Shown here: one piece after another, positions 1 to 6,655 of the stretch
Numbering within the stretch: the first letter of the stretch is position 1
Layout of the letters: each line of letters opens with the position of its first letter
Assembly: GCA_021443825.1 (NCBI GenBank)
Contig: JABUTE010000170.1
Location: forward strand, 1-15,369
Direction: 5' to 3'
DNA from: Bacillota bacterium
GTDB lineage: Bacteria > Bacillota > Clostridia > Peptostreptococcales > Anaerovoracaceae
DNA length: 15,369 nucleotides
Position numbers and translations under genes: made by a program
The notes under the pieces: model-generated
The model's database searches: none
What the model saw: the letters and a program-made list of their open reading frames with translations, nothing else
Told to the model about the DNA's origin: nothing

Positions 1-145
1 TGGCGGAGAAAAGGCTCTTTTTGGCTTTTCGGAGCCACACCTGCCGGGGTACCGCGCCCGAATAAAAGTCGCAAATATCAGCGGACCAGCCCGGGTGCCT
101 GCGCAAAGCCGCGTTCGCGCAGCCCTCAGCCCGCAGCTCTTCCAC
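1..145 (-). CDS. Possible 5' part of a leftward gene, running off the window
   Basis: The minus strand is open from just after a TAA at 178-176 to the left edge. The only plausible start near the beginning of that frame is GTG at 145-143. It has only a weak purine-rich stretch upstream (GGAAAAG on the minus strand, 163-157), too far away to be a convincing ribosome site. The roughly 48 residues have about 70% G/C at third codon positions, close to neighbouring genes, and begin VEELRAEGC. I do not recognise the family. Plus frame 2 is also open here, from 2 to a TGA at 182-184, with weaker codon bias, so this could instead be the 3' end of a rightward gene or non-coding DNA. Certainty is low. 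Confidence 0.22.
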   Translation of the reverse strand, partial: MEELRAEGCANAALRRHPGWSADICDFYSGAVPRQVWLRKAKKSLFSA

Positions 146-153
146 GGAAAGAT

Positions 154-182
154 TTGCTTTTCCAAAGAGCTTGCTTTACAAT
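154..182 (+). promoter_or_regulatory. Putative sigma-A promoter for the threonine aldolase gene
   Basis: TTGCTT (154-159) and TACAAT (177-182) are separated by exactly 17 bases. The -10 matches five of six consensus bases, while the -35 matches only its first three. Transcription would start near 189 and give a leader of about 60 bases before the ATG at 252. No riboswitch fold was recognised in that leader. Confidence 0.4.
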
Positions 183-251
183 GAAAGCGTATCTGCGCAT
201 CCGCGAGAAACACGTTCCCGCGATGTATCTGAATCACCTTGGAGGTCTATT

Positions 252-1277
252 ATGCTTCAGTTCCAGTGCGACTATCTGCAGGGCTGCGCCCCTGAGATCC
301 TCAGAAGACTTGAAAATACCAACAGTCAGTGCTTCGTCGGCTACGGCGAAGACCCTGTCAGCGCATCTGCCATCGCAAAGATCCGCAGCTTCGTCGGAAG
401 CGACGATGCCGATGTCTGGTTCGTCACCGGCGGCACCCAGGCAAACCAGCTGGTCATCGATGCCATGCTGCAGCCCTACGAAGGCGTCGTTTCCACCACC
501 GCCGGTCATGTAAACGTGCACGAATCCGGCGCTATCGAATTCACCGGCCATAAGGTCATGACCCTTCCTGCCCACGACGGCAAAATGTGCGCCGGTGAGC
601 TGAAAAAGATGATGCAGACCTTCTATGCCGACGGAACCTACGAGCACCAGGTATTTCCGGGTATGGTCTACATTTCTCATCCCACCGAATACGGAACCCT
701 TTATACAAAAGACGAGCTGACCGCCCTGTCGCAGGTCTGCAGAGAATATCATCTGCCCCTGTATGTAGACGGCGCCCGCTTAGGCTACGGCCTTGCCAGC
801 AGACATACCGATGTGACCGTCCGCGATCTGTATCAGCTGGTCGATGCCTTCTATATCGGCGGAACCAAGTGCGGCTCTCTCTTCGGCGAGGCCATCGTCT
901 TTACGAAAAACAATACCCCCAGACGCTTCTTTACCAGAAGAAAGCAGCACGGGGCCCTGCTGGCCAAGGGCTGGCTGCTGGGCATCCAGTTCGACGAGCT
1001 GTTCACCGACGGCCTGTATATGAAGCTGGCCGCCAACGCCATCGATCAGGCCGAATACATGAAGAAGGAGATCGCCGCCAAGGGCTATGACTTCCTGCTG
1101 GATTCTCCCACCAACCAGCAGTTCGTTATTTTAGACAACGAAAAAATGCATCAGCTGGAAAAGGATGTGATCTTCTCCGTATGGGAGCCGGTCGACGAGA
1201 CCCATACCGCCGTTCGCTTTGCCACCAGCTGGGCGACCACGAAGGATCAGGTGGATCAGCTGCTGGCGCTCCTGTAA
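252..1277 (+). CDS. ltaE: Low-specificity L-threonine aldolase (PLP-dependent beta-eliminating lyase family)
   Basis: This 341-residue cytoplasmic enzyme of the fold-type I PLP family is expected to cleave L-threonine or L-allo-threonine to glycine and acetaldehyde. The ATG at 252 is chosen because GGAGG at 241-245 lies six bases upstream. The frame is open further upstream (ATG 171) but without a ribosome site. Visible family features are the N-terminal segment with NTNSQCFVGYGEDP, the glycine-rich FVTGGTQANQ that binds cofactor phosphate, YVDGARLGYGL with the aspartate that contacts the PLP ring nitrogen, and GGTKCG with the Schiff-base lysine at about residue 206. The length is normal for the family. 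The gene stands alone, with its own likely promoter and a shared downstream terminator. Exact substrate stereospecificity cannot be read from sequence, and some relatives act on other beta-hydroxy amino acids. Confidence 0.93.
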   Translation: MLQFQCDYLQGCAPEILRRLENTNSQCFVGYGEDPVSASAIAKIRSFVGSDDADVWFVTGGTQANQLVIDAMLQPYEGVVSTTAGHVNVHESGAIEFTGHKVMTLPAHDGKMCAGELKKMMQTFYADGTYEHQVFPGMVYISHPTEYGTLYTKDELTALSQVCREYHLPLYVDGARLGYGLASRHTDVTVRDLYQLVDAFYIGGTKCGSLFGEAIVFTKNNTPRRFFTRRKQHGALLAKGWLLGIQFDELFTDGLYMKLAANAIDQAEYMKKEIAAKGYDFLLDSPTNQQFVILDNEKMHQLEKDVIFSVWEPVDETHTAVRFATSWATTKDQVDQLLALL

Positions 1278-1309
1278 CTACAATATTTCATCGTCTATAA
1301 ACGATAAAA

Positions 1310-1337
1310 AACCTGCCCTCCGCAACGGGGGCAGGTT
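1310..1337. terminator. Bidirectional intrinsic terminator between threonine aldolase and bactofilin genes
   Basis: An 11-bp stem (1310-1320 with 1327-1337, one G-T wobble) closes a six-base loop (CGCAAC). Read on the minus strand the stem is followed by a run of six T, which suits termination of the bactofilin gene. Read on the plus strand it is followed by CTTTCATTTTC, a weaker U tract, for the aldolase gene. It lies between the converging stop codons, 32 bases after the aldolase stop and about 30 bases beyond the bactofilin stop. Confidence 0.78.
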
Positions 1338-1366
1338 CTTTCATTTTCGTAAGGAATGGGGGCGGG

Positions 1367-1918
1367 CTAGCGGTCTTCTTCGACCTCATCGACCTCTTCG
1401 GCTTCAAGCAGCGCATCCGGTTCGAATGCCTGCGGGGCAGGTTCTTCTGAAGGCTTCTTTTCGGCAGTTGTTCCGGTCATGCTCAGATTTCCGGAGAAGG
1501 TGCTGCCCTGGCGGGTCTCCATGAACTTCGTCGCCAGCGAGCCGCTCATGACCGAGTTCTCGCCCAGCAGCGAAAAGTTGTCGCAGACCAGATTGCCTTC
1601 GATGGTGCCGTCGGTATCCAGATTGGCCACCTTGGCGTTTCCGTGGTAGGAGCCGCCGGTGGAGACGGTCAGCTTGCAGGAGGTATCGATGTCGCCCTCG
1701 ATGCGGCCGTTGATGATGATGGGATCATCGCCGCTGAAGTTGCCGTGGAATACCAGGCCCCTGCCGATCACCGTCTGCTCGCAGGGGGTGAAAACGTCAG
1801 GCTGGCGAGATCCGGCTTCTTCCGGAAGAAGCTCATCCGGTTCTTCGATCAGAAGCTCCTGAGGCTGTACGTAAATGGGATCGGAAAGATCCTTTTTCTT
1901 ATTATTATTAAAAAACAT
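1367..1918 (-). CDS. Bactofilin-family polymer-forming cytoskeletal protein
   Basis: This 183-residue protein belongs to the bactofilin (DUF583) family, whose members form nucleotide-independent filaments at or near the membrane and take part in shape, division or wall-related jobs. A lysine/asparagine-rich start (MFFNNNKKK) and an acidic, probably disordered stretch to about residue 45 precede the core. The core, about 47-150, carries short glycine-containing repeats such as IINGRIEGDI, DGTIEGNLVCDNF and GSTFSGNLSMTG, as expected for a right-handed beta-helix. The C-terminal 30 residues are again very acidic. There is no signal peptide or transmembrane segment. Reading leftward, an AAAGGATG ribosome site precedes the ATG at 1918. 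It is the only confident minus-strand gene, with no M23 peptidase or other usual wall partner beside it in this window, so its specific role is unknown. Confidence 0.9.
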   Translation of the reverse strand: MFFNNNKKKDLSDPIYVQPQELLIEEPDELLPEEAGSRQPDVFTPCEQTVIGRGLVFHGNFSGDDPIIINGRIEGDIDTSCKLTVSTGGSYHGNAKVANLDTDGTIEGNLVCDNFSLLGENSVMSGSLATKFMETRQGSTFSGNLSMTGTTAEKKPSEEPAPQAFEPDALLEAEEVDEVEEDR

Positions 1919-1943
1919 AAGGCATCCTTTCTGTTTTGAGAGA

Positions 1944-1955
1944 AATACGCGTATT
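1944..1955. repeat. 12-bp perfect palindrome in the bactofilin leader (possible operator)
   Basis: AATACGCGTATT is a perfect two-fold palindrome. It lies just downstream of the proposed bactofilin -10, at about the transcription start, where a repressor dimer could bind. That role is inferred from position and symmetry only. Confidence 0.3.
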
Positions 1956-1961
1956 CAATTA

Positions 1962-1990
1962 ATGATACCGCAAATCCCGGATTTTGAAAA
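1962..1990 (-). promoter_or_regulatory. Putative promoter of the bactofilin gene
   Basis: On the minus strand TTTTCA (1990-1985) and TATCAT (1967-1962) are separated by 17 bases. Both hexamers are imperfect matches to sigma-A consensus. The leader to the ATG at 1918 would be about 37 bases. Confidence 0.35.
1972..1984. repeat. 13-base inverted repeat inside the promoter spacer
   Basis: AAATCC and GGATTT flank one central C. The element fills most of the spacer between the proposed -35 and -10 of the bactofilin promoter, and lies 45 bases upstream of the -35 of the diverging DUF554 gene. It is a candidate operator by position, and short AT-rich palindromes can also occur by chance. Confidence 0.28.
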
Positions 1991-2028
1991 TATCAAACAG
2001 CCCATATAAAATGAATTTTTGATAAAAC

Positions 2029-2057
2029 TTGACCATTTTTTCATCCTGGTACATAAT
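2029..2057 (+). promoter_or_regulatory. Sigma-A promoter for the DUF554 gene
   Basis: TTGACC (2029-2034) and CATAAT (2052-2057) are separated by 17 bases, each matching five of six consensus positions. Transcription would start near 2064, about 40 bases before the ATG at 2104. Confidence 0.65.
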
Positions 2058-2103
2058 TCGTTGTAAAGCTTCTAAAATACGATTTCAGAAAGGTCGATTC
2101 AAC

Positions 2104-2811
2104 ATGTTCGGAATATTTACAGGAACCGTCGCCAATGCGGCCATGGTCATCGCAGGAACTGCCGTCGGATGTCTCTTCAAGATGGATATACTCAAAAAGA
2201 TCGGAGACAGAGTCTTTCAGGCCTTCGGCTTTTTCGTCATGGTGCTGGGCATCTCCGGCGCCATCGCCCTGAACCAGCCGATCTTTACCCTGCTCTCGCT
2301 GGTGATCGGCATCGCCTTCGGCGAGATCGTCGATCTGGACGACAAGTTCACCAGGCTGGGCAATTTTCTGCAGAGCAGGTTTTCCAAAAGCAGCGACAGC
2401 AAATTCGCCGAGGGCTTCATTCAGGCATCCCTGCTGTTTTGCATCGGCTCTATGAGCATCATGGGCGCCATGGAGGCCGGTCTTCAGAATCAGCACAGCA
2501 TCTATCTGACCAAGGGCCTCATCGACGGCATCTCGGCCATCGGCTTTTCCATGGGCGCCGGCATCGGGGTCGCCTTTTCGGCCCTTGCCGTTCTCGTATA
2601 TCAGGGCCTGATGGTGCTGGGTGCCAATATCATTTCCGGTATTCTCACCGACGAGATCATCGCCCTGAGCACCCAGATCGGATCTCTTTCACTGATCGCT
2701 CTCAGCTTTAATATGCTGGGGCTGACAAAGATCAAGGTCGCCAATTTTCTTCCCGCCATGTTTATTCCCATTCTTTATCAGGCAATTCTGGTAATGCTGG
2801 GAATGGCATAA
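2104..2811 (+). CDS. DUF554 family integral membrane protein (YdfK/YqgA-like)
   Basis: This 235-residue, very hydrophobic protein has about seven predicted membrane segments (roughly residues 3-24, 36-54, 58-75, 100-123, 140-185 as two, then 193-212 and 216-234). The family, which includes B. subtilis YdfK and E. coli YqgA, is recognised from the GTxxNxxxVxxGxxxG pattern of the first helix, GFFVMVLGISGA, the acidic IAFGEIVDLDDK loop and CIGSMSIMGA. The molecular function is not established; a transport role is usually assumed. The ATG at 2104 is chosen because AGAAAGG (2087-2093) lies ten bases upstream. The longer frame from 2029 would start inside the promoter. It is probably a single-gene transcript, although the next gene begins only 55 bases downstream with no clear terminator between them. 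Confidence 0.88.
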   Translation: MFGIFTGTVANAAMVIAGTAVGCLFKMDILKKIGDRVFQAFGFFVMVLGISGAIALNQPIFTLLSLVIGIAFGEIVDLDDKFTRLGNFLQSRFSKSSDSKFAEGFIQASLLFCIGSMSIMGAMEAGLQNQHSIYLTKGLIDGISAIGFSMGAGIGVAFSALAVLVYQGLMVLGANIISGILTDEIIALSTQIGSLSLIALSFNMLGLTKIKVANFLPAMFIPILYQAILVMLGMA

Positions 2812-2820
2812 AAAACGGTG

Positions 2821-2826
2821 TATAAT
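2821..2826 (+). promoter_or_regulatory. Perfect -10 box for the EamA transporter gene
   Basis: TATAAT, immediately preceded by TG, lies ten bases after the DUF554 stop and 40 bases before the transporter ATG. The corresponding -35 region (TGGGAA near 2798, 17-base spacing) is poor, so activity would depend on the -10 or on an activator. Confidence 0.45.
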
Positions 2827-2866
2827 AGAGTATTCGCACTTGATCAAAGAAGGGAAACGATAGCTT

Positions 2867-3790
2867 ATGGCGAATAAACGGCTGTTTGGCAGCGCGCTGC
2901 TCTTTGTTACAGCGATCATCTGGGGGCTAGCCTTTGTTTTTCAGCGCACCGGCATGGAGCATATCGGCCCCTTTACCTTTACGGCAGGGCGCATGATCCT
3001 GTCGGCGCTGGTGCTGCTTCCTACGGTGATGGTCACCGACCGGCTGGCAGAAAAGAACGGCACGCTGGCTTCCCGCACCATGGAAAAGAGTGCCTTTCAT
3101 GCCTATAAAAAGAATACCCTGACCGGCGGCGTGCTCTGCGGCCTTGGGGTCATTCTGGGCAACACCTCGCAGCAGATCGGTCTGGTCGATACCGCCGCCG
3201 GAAAAGCCGGCTTCATTACCGCCATGTATGTGCTGCTGGTTCCCGTGTTCGGCTTTCTGATCTTTCGCAAAAAGCCGACGGCTGTCGAGATCGGCGCCGT
3301 GCTTGCCGGAACCTTCGGCCTGTATCTGCTGTGCATCAACGGGTCCTTTGCCCTGGCGAAGGCAGATCTTTATCTGCTGTTCTGCGCCGCGGCCTTTGCC
3401 CTGTATATCCTGACCTGCGACTTTTACGCCAATAAGGCCGACGTGATCCGCGTCAGCTTTCTGCAGTTCGTCGTGGCGGCTGCCGTGCTGACGGTGATCG
3501 CGGTGGTTTTGGAGCATCCCGCATGGGAGCAGATCCGTCCCGCCCTGGCGGGCATCGCCTATTGCGGCGTGCTGTCCGGCGGCATGGGCTACACCTTTCA
3601 GATCATCGGGCAGAAATATGCCCCGCCCACCCAGGCTTCTCTCATCATGTGCCTGGAATCGGTGTTCTCGGTGCTCTTCGGCTGGCTGCTTTTGCATGAG
3701 GCCCTCAGCGCCCGTGAGCTGGCAGGCTGCATCATCCTGTTTGCTGCAGTGATCGCCGTGCAGATCCCCGCAGCGGAAAAGAATCAATAA
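2867..3790 (+). CDS. EamA/DMT-family transporter (drug/metabolite exporter type)
   Basis: This 307-residue inner-membrane protein has about ten transmembrane helices arranged as two related five-helix EamA halves. The first half opens with LFVTAIIWGLAFVFQRTGM, the characteristic helix 1 of the drug/metabolite transporter superfamily. The PFTFTAGRMILSALVLLP segment matches helix 2. The GFITAMYVLLVPVFGFL segment and the late SLIMCLESVFSVLFGWL segment are the matching helix pairs near the end of each half. Members export amino acids, nucleotides, metabolites or drugs, and the substrate cannot be predicted here. A polar loop around residues 63-85 is longer than usual but intact. The ribosome site is AAAGAAGGG (2846-2854), 12 bases before the ATG. 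The gene lies 48 bases before metG and may be transcribed into it. Confidence 0.92.
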   Translation: MANKRLFGSALLFVTAIIWGLAFVFQRTGMEHIGPFTFTAGRMILSALVLLPTVMVTDRLAEKNGTLASRTMEKSAFHAYKKNTLTGGVLCGLGVILGNTSQQIGLVDTAAGKAGFITAMYVLLVPVFGFLIFRKKPTAVEIGAVLAGTFGLYLLCINGSFALAKADLYLLFCAAAFALYILTCDFYANKADVIRVSFLQFVVAAAVLTVIAVVLEHPAWEQIRPALAGIAYCGVLSGGMGYTFQIIGQKYAPPTQASLIMCLESVFSVLFGWLLLHEALSARELAGCIILFAAVIAVQIPAAEKNQ

Positions 3791-3804
3791 GGTAACTGTT
3801 TGAT

Positions 3805-3822
3805 CCGCCCTCATTCGGGCGG
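3805..3822 (+). other. GC-rich hairpin directly upstream of the metG ribosome site
   Basis: CCGCCC (3805-3810) and GGGCGG (3817-3822) can pair around a six-base loop. The stem ends three bases before the AAAGGAG ribosome site (3826-3832). No U run follows, so it is not a typical terminator. It could stabilise the processed mRNA or influence initiation; this is inferred from position only. Confidence 0.4.
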
Positions 3823-3838
3823 GCGAAAGGAGATAAAA

Positions 3839-5809
3839 ATGACAGATAAGAAAACCTTCTACATCACCACCCCGATCTATTATCCCAGCGATAAGCTGCA
3901 CATCGGCCACACCTACACCACCGTGCTGGCAGATGCCATGGCCAGGTTCAAGCGGCTGCAGGGCTACGATGTCATGTTCCTGACCGGAACAGACGAGCAC
4001 GGCCAGAAGATCCAGGATAAGGCGGCAGCCAAGGGCGTCACTCCCCAGGAATATGTAGATAATATCGTAAGCGGCATCGTCAAGCTGTGGGATACCATGG
4101 AGATCTCTTACGATGACTTTATCCGCACCACCCAGCCCAGACACGAAAAGCGTGTTCAGGAGATCTTCCTGAAGATGTACAACAAGGGCGATATCTATAA
4201 ATCCGAGTACGAAGGCATGTACTGCAAGCAGTGCGAGTCCTTCTGGACCGAAAGCCAGCTGGTCGACGGCAAGTGCCCCGACTGCGGCCGTCCCGTCGAA
4301 AAGGCCAAGGAAGAAGCTTATTTCTTCAAGCTTTCCAACTATTCCGATAAGCTGAAGGAAATGCTCACCACCACCGACTTTTTGCGTCCTCAGAGCAGAG
4401 TCAACGAAATGCTCTCCTTTATCGATCAGGGCCTGCAGGATCTTTGCATCTCCAGAACCAGCTTCGACTGGGGCGTTCAGGTGCCCATCGATCCCAAGCA
4501 TGTCATCTACGTATGGCTGGATGCTTTGAGCAACTATATCACGGCTCTGGGATACCCCGATGTGGACGGCACCGGCGCCGAAAAGTTCGAAAAGTACTGG
4601 CCTTGCGATTACCATCTGGTCGGAAAAGAGATCGTGCGCTTTCATTCTCTCATCTGGCCTGCCATGCTGATGAGCCTTGATATTCCCGTTCCCAAGCACG
4701 TGCTGGGCCACGGCTGGCTCATGTTCGACGGCGACAAGATGTCCAAATCCAAGGGCAATGTGGTCGACCCGGTGCTGCTCATCGAGCGCTACGGCGTCGA
4801 TGCCCTGAAGTACTTCATCCTGCGGGAATATACCTTCGGACAGGACGGCAACTTCACCAACGAGGCCCTGATCAACCGGATCAACTACGACCTGGCCAAC
4901 GACCTGGGCAACCTGGTCTCCAGAACGGTCACCATGATCGACAAGTATTGCGGCGGCATCATTCCCGGAGCCGGAAAGGAAGAAGGCCCCGATGCCGAGC
5001 TGAAGGCTCTGACCGTCAGCTGCAGAGATAAGGTCGCCGAAAAGATGGATCGCTTCGAGTTCCACCTGGCGCTGGATGAGATCTGGAACATCGTAAGAAG
5101 AAGCAACAAATACATCGACGAGACCACGCCCTGGGTGCTGGCAAAGGACGAAAGCTGCAAGCAGCGTCTTGATACCGTGATGCACAACCTGGCAGAGGCG
5201 CTGCGCGTCGTTTCCATTCTGATCTATCCCTTTATGCACGTCACCTCCGACGCCATGCGCACCCAGCTGGGTCTTCCCACCGGTGATCCCTGCTGGGAGG
5301 ATACCGCAGTATTCGACATGCTGGGCGGCCAGAAGGTGGAAAAGACCGGTCTGCTCTTCCCCAGACTGGATGTAAAGGCTGAGATCGAGGCACTGGAAGC
5401 CATCAAGGAAGCCAATATGAAGGCTGCACAGGAAGCAGGCGGCGCTGAGCAGGCTCCCGCCGAAGAAGAAGCTTATGAACCCTACAAAGAGACCATCGAG
5501 TTCAGCGATTTCGAAAAGCTGGATCTGCGTACCGGCGTGATCACCGCTGCCGAAAAGCATCCTAAGGCCGATAAGCTGCTGGTATTTCAGGTGGACTTCG
5601 GATGCGAGACGCGCCAGATCATCAGCGGTGTTGCCGCCAGCTACAAGCCCGAAGACTGCGTCGGCCAGAAGGTCATCGCGGTGATGAACCTGGCTCCCAG
5701 AAAGCTGAGAGGCCTGGAGTCAAACGGCATGATCCTGTTCGGCTGCGGCGCCGACGGCAAGCATACCTTTGCCTCGGCCGACTGCAAGCCCGGCACCGTC
5801 GTCGGTTAA
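3839..5809 (+). CDS. metG: Methionyl-tRNA synthetase with C-terminal tRNA-binding domain
   Basis: This 656-residue cytoplasmic class I aminoacyl-tRNA synthetase charges initiator and elongator tRNA(Met) with methionine using ATP. The catalytic Rossmann fold carries the HIGH signature at residues 21-24 and KMSKS at 300-304. The inserted zinc knuckle shows CxxC pairs at C129/C132 and C146/C149. The anticodon-binding helical domain follows (about 370-525, with TTPWVLAKD), then a charged linker. An EMAP-II/Arc1p-like OB-fold tRNA-binding domain lies at about 555-656 (FSDFEKLDLRTGVI), the part that dimerises in many bacterial MetRS. The start at 3839 is fixed by AAAGGAG six bases upstream; the frame's earlier ATG at 3800 lacks a site. 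No T-box leader is present, as only 48 bases separate it from the transporter gene. It is probably the first gene of a metG-tatD-tilS transcript. Confidence 0.98.
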   Translation: MTDKKTFYITTPIYYPSDKLHIGHTYTTVLADAMARFKRLQGYDVMFLTGTDEHGQKIQDKAAAKGVTPQEYVDNIVSGIVKLWDTMEISYDDFIRTTQPRHEKRVQEIFLKMYNKGDIYKSEYEGMYCKQCESFWTESQLVDGKCPDCGRPVEKAKEEAYFFKLSNYSDKLKEMLTTTDFLRPQSRVNEMLSFIDQGLQDLCISRTSFDWGVQVPIDPKHVIYVWLDALSNYITALGYPDVDGTGAEKFEKYWPCDYHLVGKEIVRFHSLIWPAMLMSLDIPVPKHVLGHGWLMFDGDKMSKSKGNVVDPVLLIERYGVDALKYFILREYTFGQDGNFTNEALINRINYDLANDLGNLVSRTVTMIDKYCGGIIPGAGKEEGPDAELKALTVSCRDKVAEKMDRFEFHLALDEIWNIVRRSNKYIDETTPWVLAKDESCKQRLDTVMHNLAEALRVVSILIYPFMHVTSDAMRTQLGLPTGDPCWEDTAVFDMLGGQKVEKTGLLFPRLDVKAEIEALEAIKEANMKAAQEAGGAEQAPAEEEAYEPYKETIEFSDFEKLDLRTGVITAAEKHPKADKLLVFQVDFGCETRQIISGVAASYKPEDCVGQKVIAVMNLAPRKLRGLESNGMILFGCGADGKHTFASADCKPGTVVG

Positions 5810-5824
5810 GGGCACAAAGACTCC

Positions 5825-6652
5825 ATGGAAAAGCTCTTATTTGATACCCATTGCCACCTGAGCAACGATATGTATCCCATCGACGAGGCATTTTTGCAGG
5901 AGCTGCAGGCCTCACAGGTCAAATATGTGGTCGATATCGGCACCGATCTGAACGATTCCCGCCTGACGGCTGCCAATGCGCAGAAATACGATTTCGTCTA
6001 TGCCACGGCCGGCTTCTGGCCGGGGAATACCACCGGCGTTACCGAAGACGACATGGCTGCCATCGGAGCGCTTCTTCAGCAGCCCAAGGTGGTGGCCATG
6101 GGCGAGATCGGACTGGATTATCACTACGAGGATACGGATAAAGAGGCCCAGCAATACTGGTTTCGCAAGGGGCTGGAGCTGGCCATCCTGCTGAAAAAGC
6201 CGGTGTGCATCCACAGCCGCGATGCCGACGATGATACCATGCGTATCTTAAAGGAAAGCGGCATTTTTTCCCAAAAGCGGTATGACGACTTTCCGCCCCG
6301 CGAAGACGGAAGCCCCGATGCAAGAGTGCTACTGCACAGCTTTTCGGGCAGCGCCGAGCTGGCGCGCCAATATGTGAAGCTGGGGGCCGACATCAGCATC
6401 AGCGGACCTGTCACCTATAAGAATGCCCGCAAGGCTGTTCAGGTGGTGGCAGAAACCGAGCTGAGCCGGCTTACGGCCGAGACCGATGCGCCTTATCTGA
6501 CGCCGGTGCCCTTTCGCGGCACGCCCAATAAATCTGTATATGTGGCCTATACGGTACAAAAAATTGCAGAGATAAAGGGTATATCCTTTGAAGAGGCCGC
6601 AAGAGCGACCCTTGCCAACGGCTGCCGCTTTTTCGGTATCGAAAATAAATAA
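5825..6652 (+). CDS. tatD: TatD-family metal-dependent deoxyribonuclease
   Basis: This 275-residue TIM-barrel metallohydrolase of the amidohydrolase superfamily has homologues that act as 3'-5' exonucleases on DNA or RNA and are linked to repair of damaged ends. The metal and catalytic residues are all visible: H9 and H11 in FDTHCHL, E94 in MGEIGLDYH, H130 in CIHSRDA, H171 in LLHSFSG and D221 in ETDAPYL. The C-terminal PFRGTPNKS and ATLANGCRFFGI segments are also typical. It is about 15-20 residues longer than the common 255-260. The excess lies mainly between the fourth and fifth metal motifs (around residues 146-166, IFSQKRYDDFPPREDGSPDA). The ATG lies 15 bases after metG with only a weak AAGGG site, suggesting translational coupling. 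metG-tatD adjacency is common in Bacillota. Confidence 0.95.
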   Translation: MEKLLFDTHCHLSNDMYPIDEAFLQELQASQVKYVVDIGTDLNDSRLTAANAQKYDFVYATAGFWPGNTTGVTEDDMAAIGALLQQPKVVAMGEIGLDYHYEDTDKEAQQYWFRKGLELAILLKKPVCIHSRDADDDTMRILKESGIFSQKRYDDFPPREDGSPDARVLLHSFSGSAELARQYVKLGADISISGPVTYKNARKAVQVVAETELSRLTAETDAPYLTPVPFRGTPNKSVYVAYTVQKIAEIKGISFEEAARATLANGCRFFGIENK

Positions 6653-6655
6653 CAA

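Noticed and set aside
189..251. A glycine riboswitch in the threonine aldolase leader, considered because the enzyme makes glycine.
   Set aside because: The leader is only about 60 bases and I could not see the conserved aptamer core or a paired expression platform.
154..513. A plus-strand frame overlapping the start of the threonine aldolase gene.
   Set aside because: It is out of frame with the conserved aldolase, low-complexity (S/P/A-rich) and without a ribosome site.
2927..5560. An 877-codon open frame on the minus strand, antisense to the transporter and metG genes.
   Set aside because: It lies opposite two unmistakable genes. Its translation is rich in H, G, A, Q and D, as expected when a GC-biased gene is read backwards, and shows no domain pattern or start signal.
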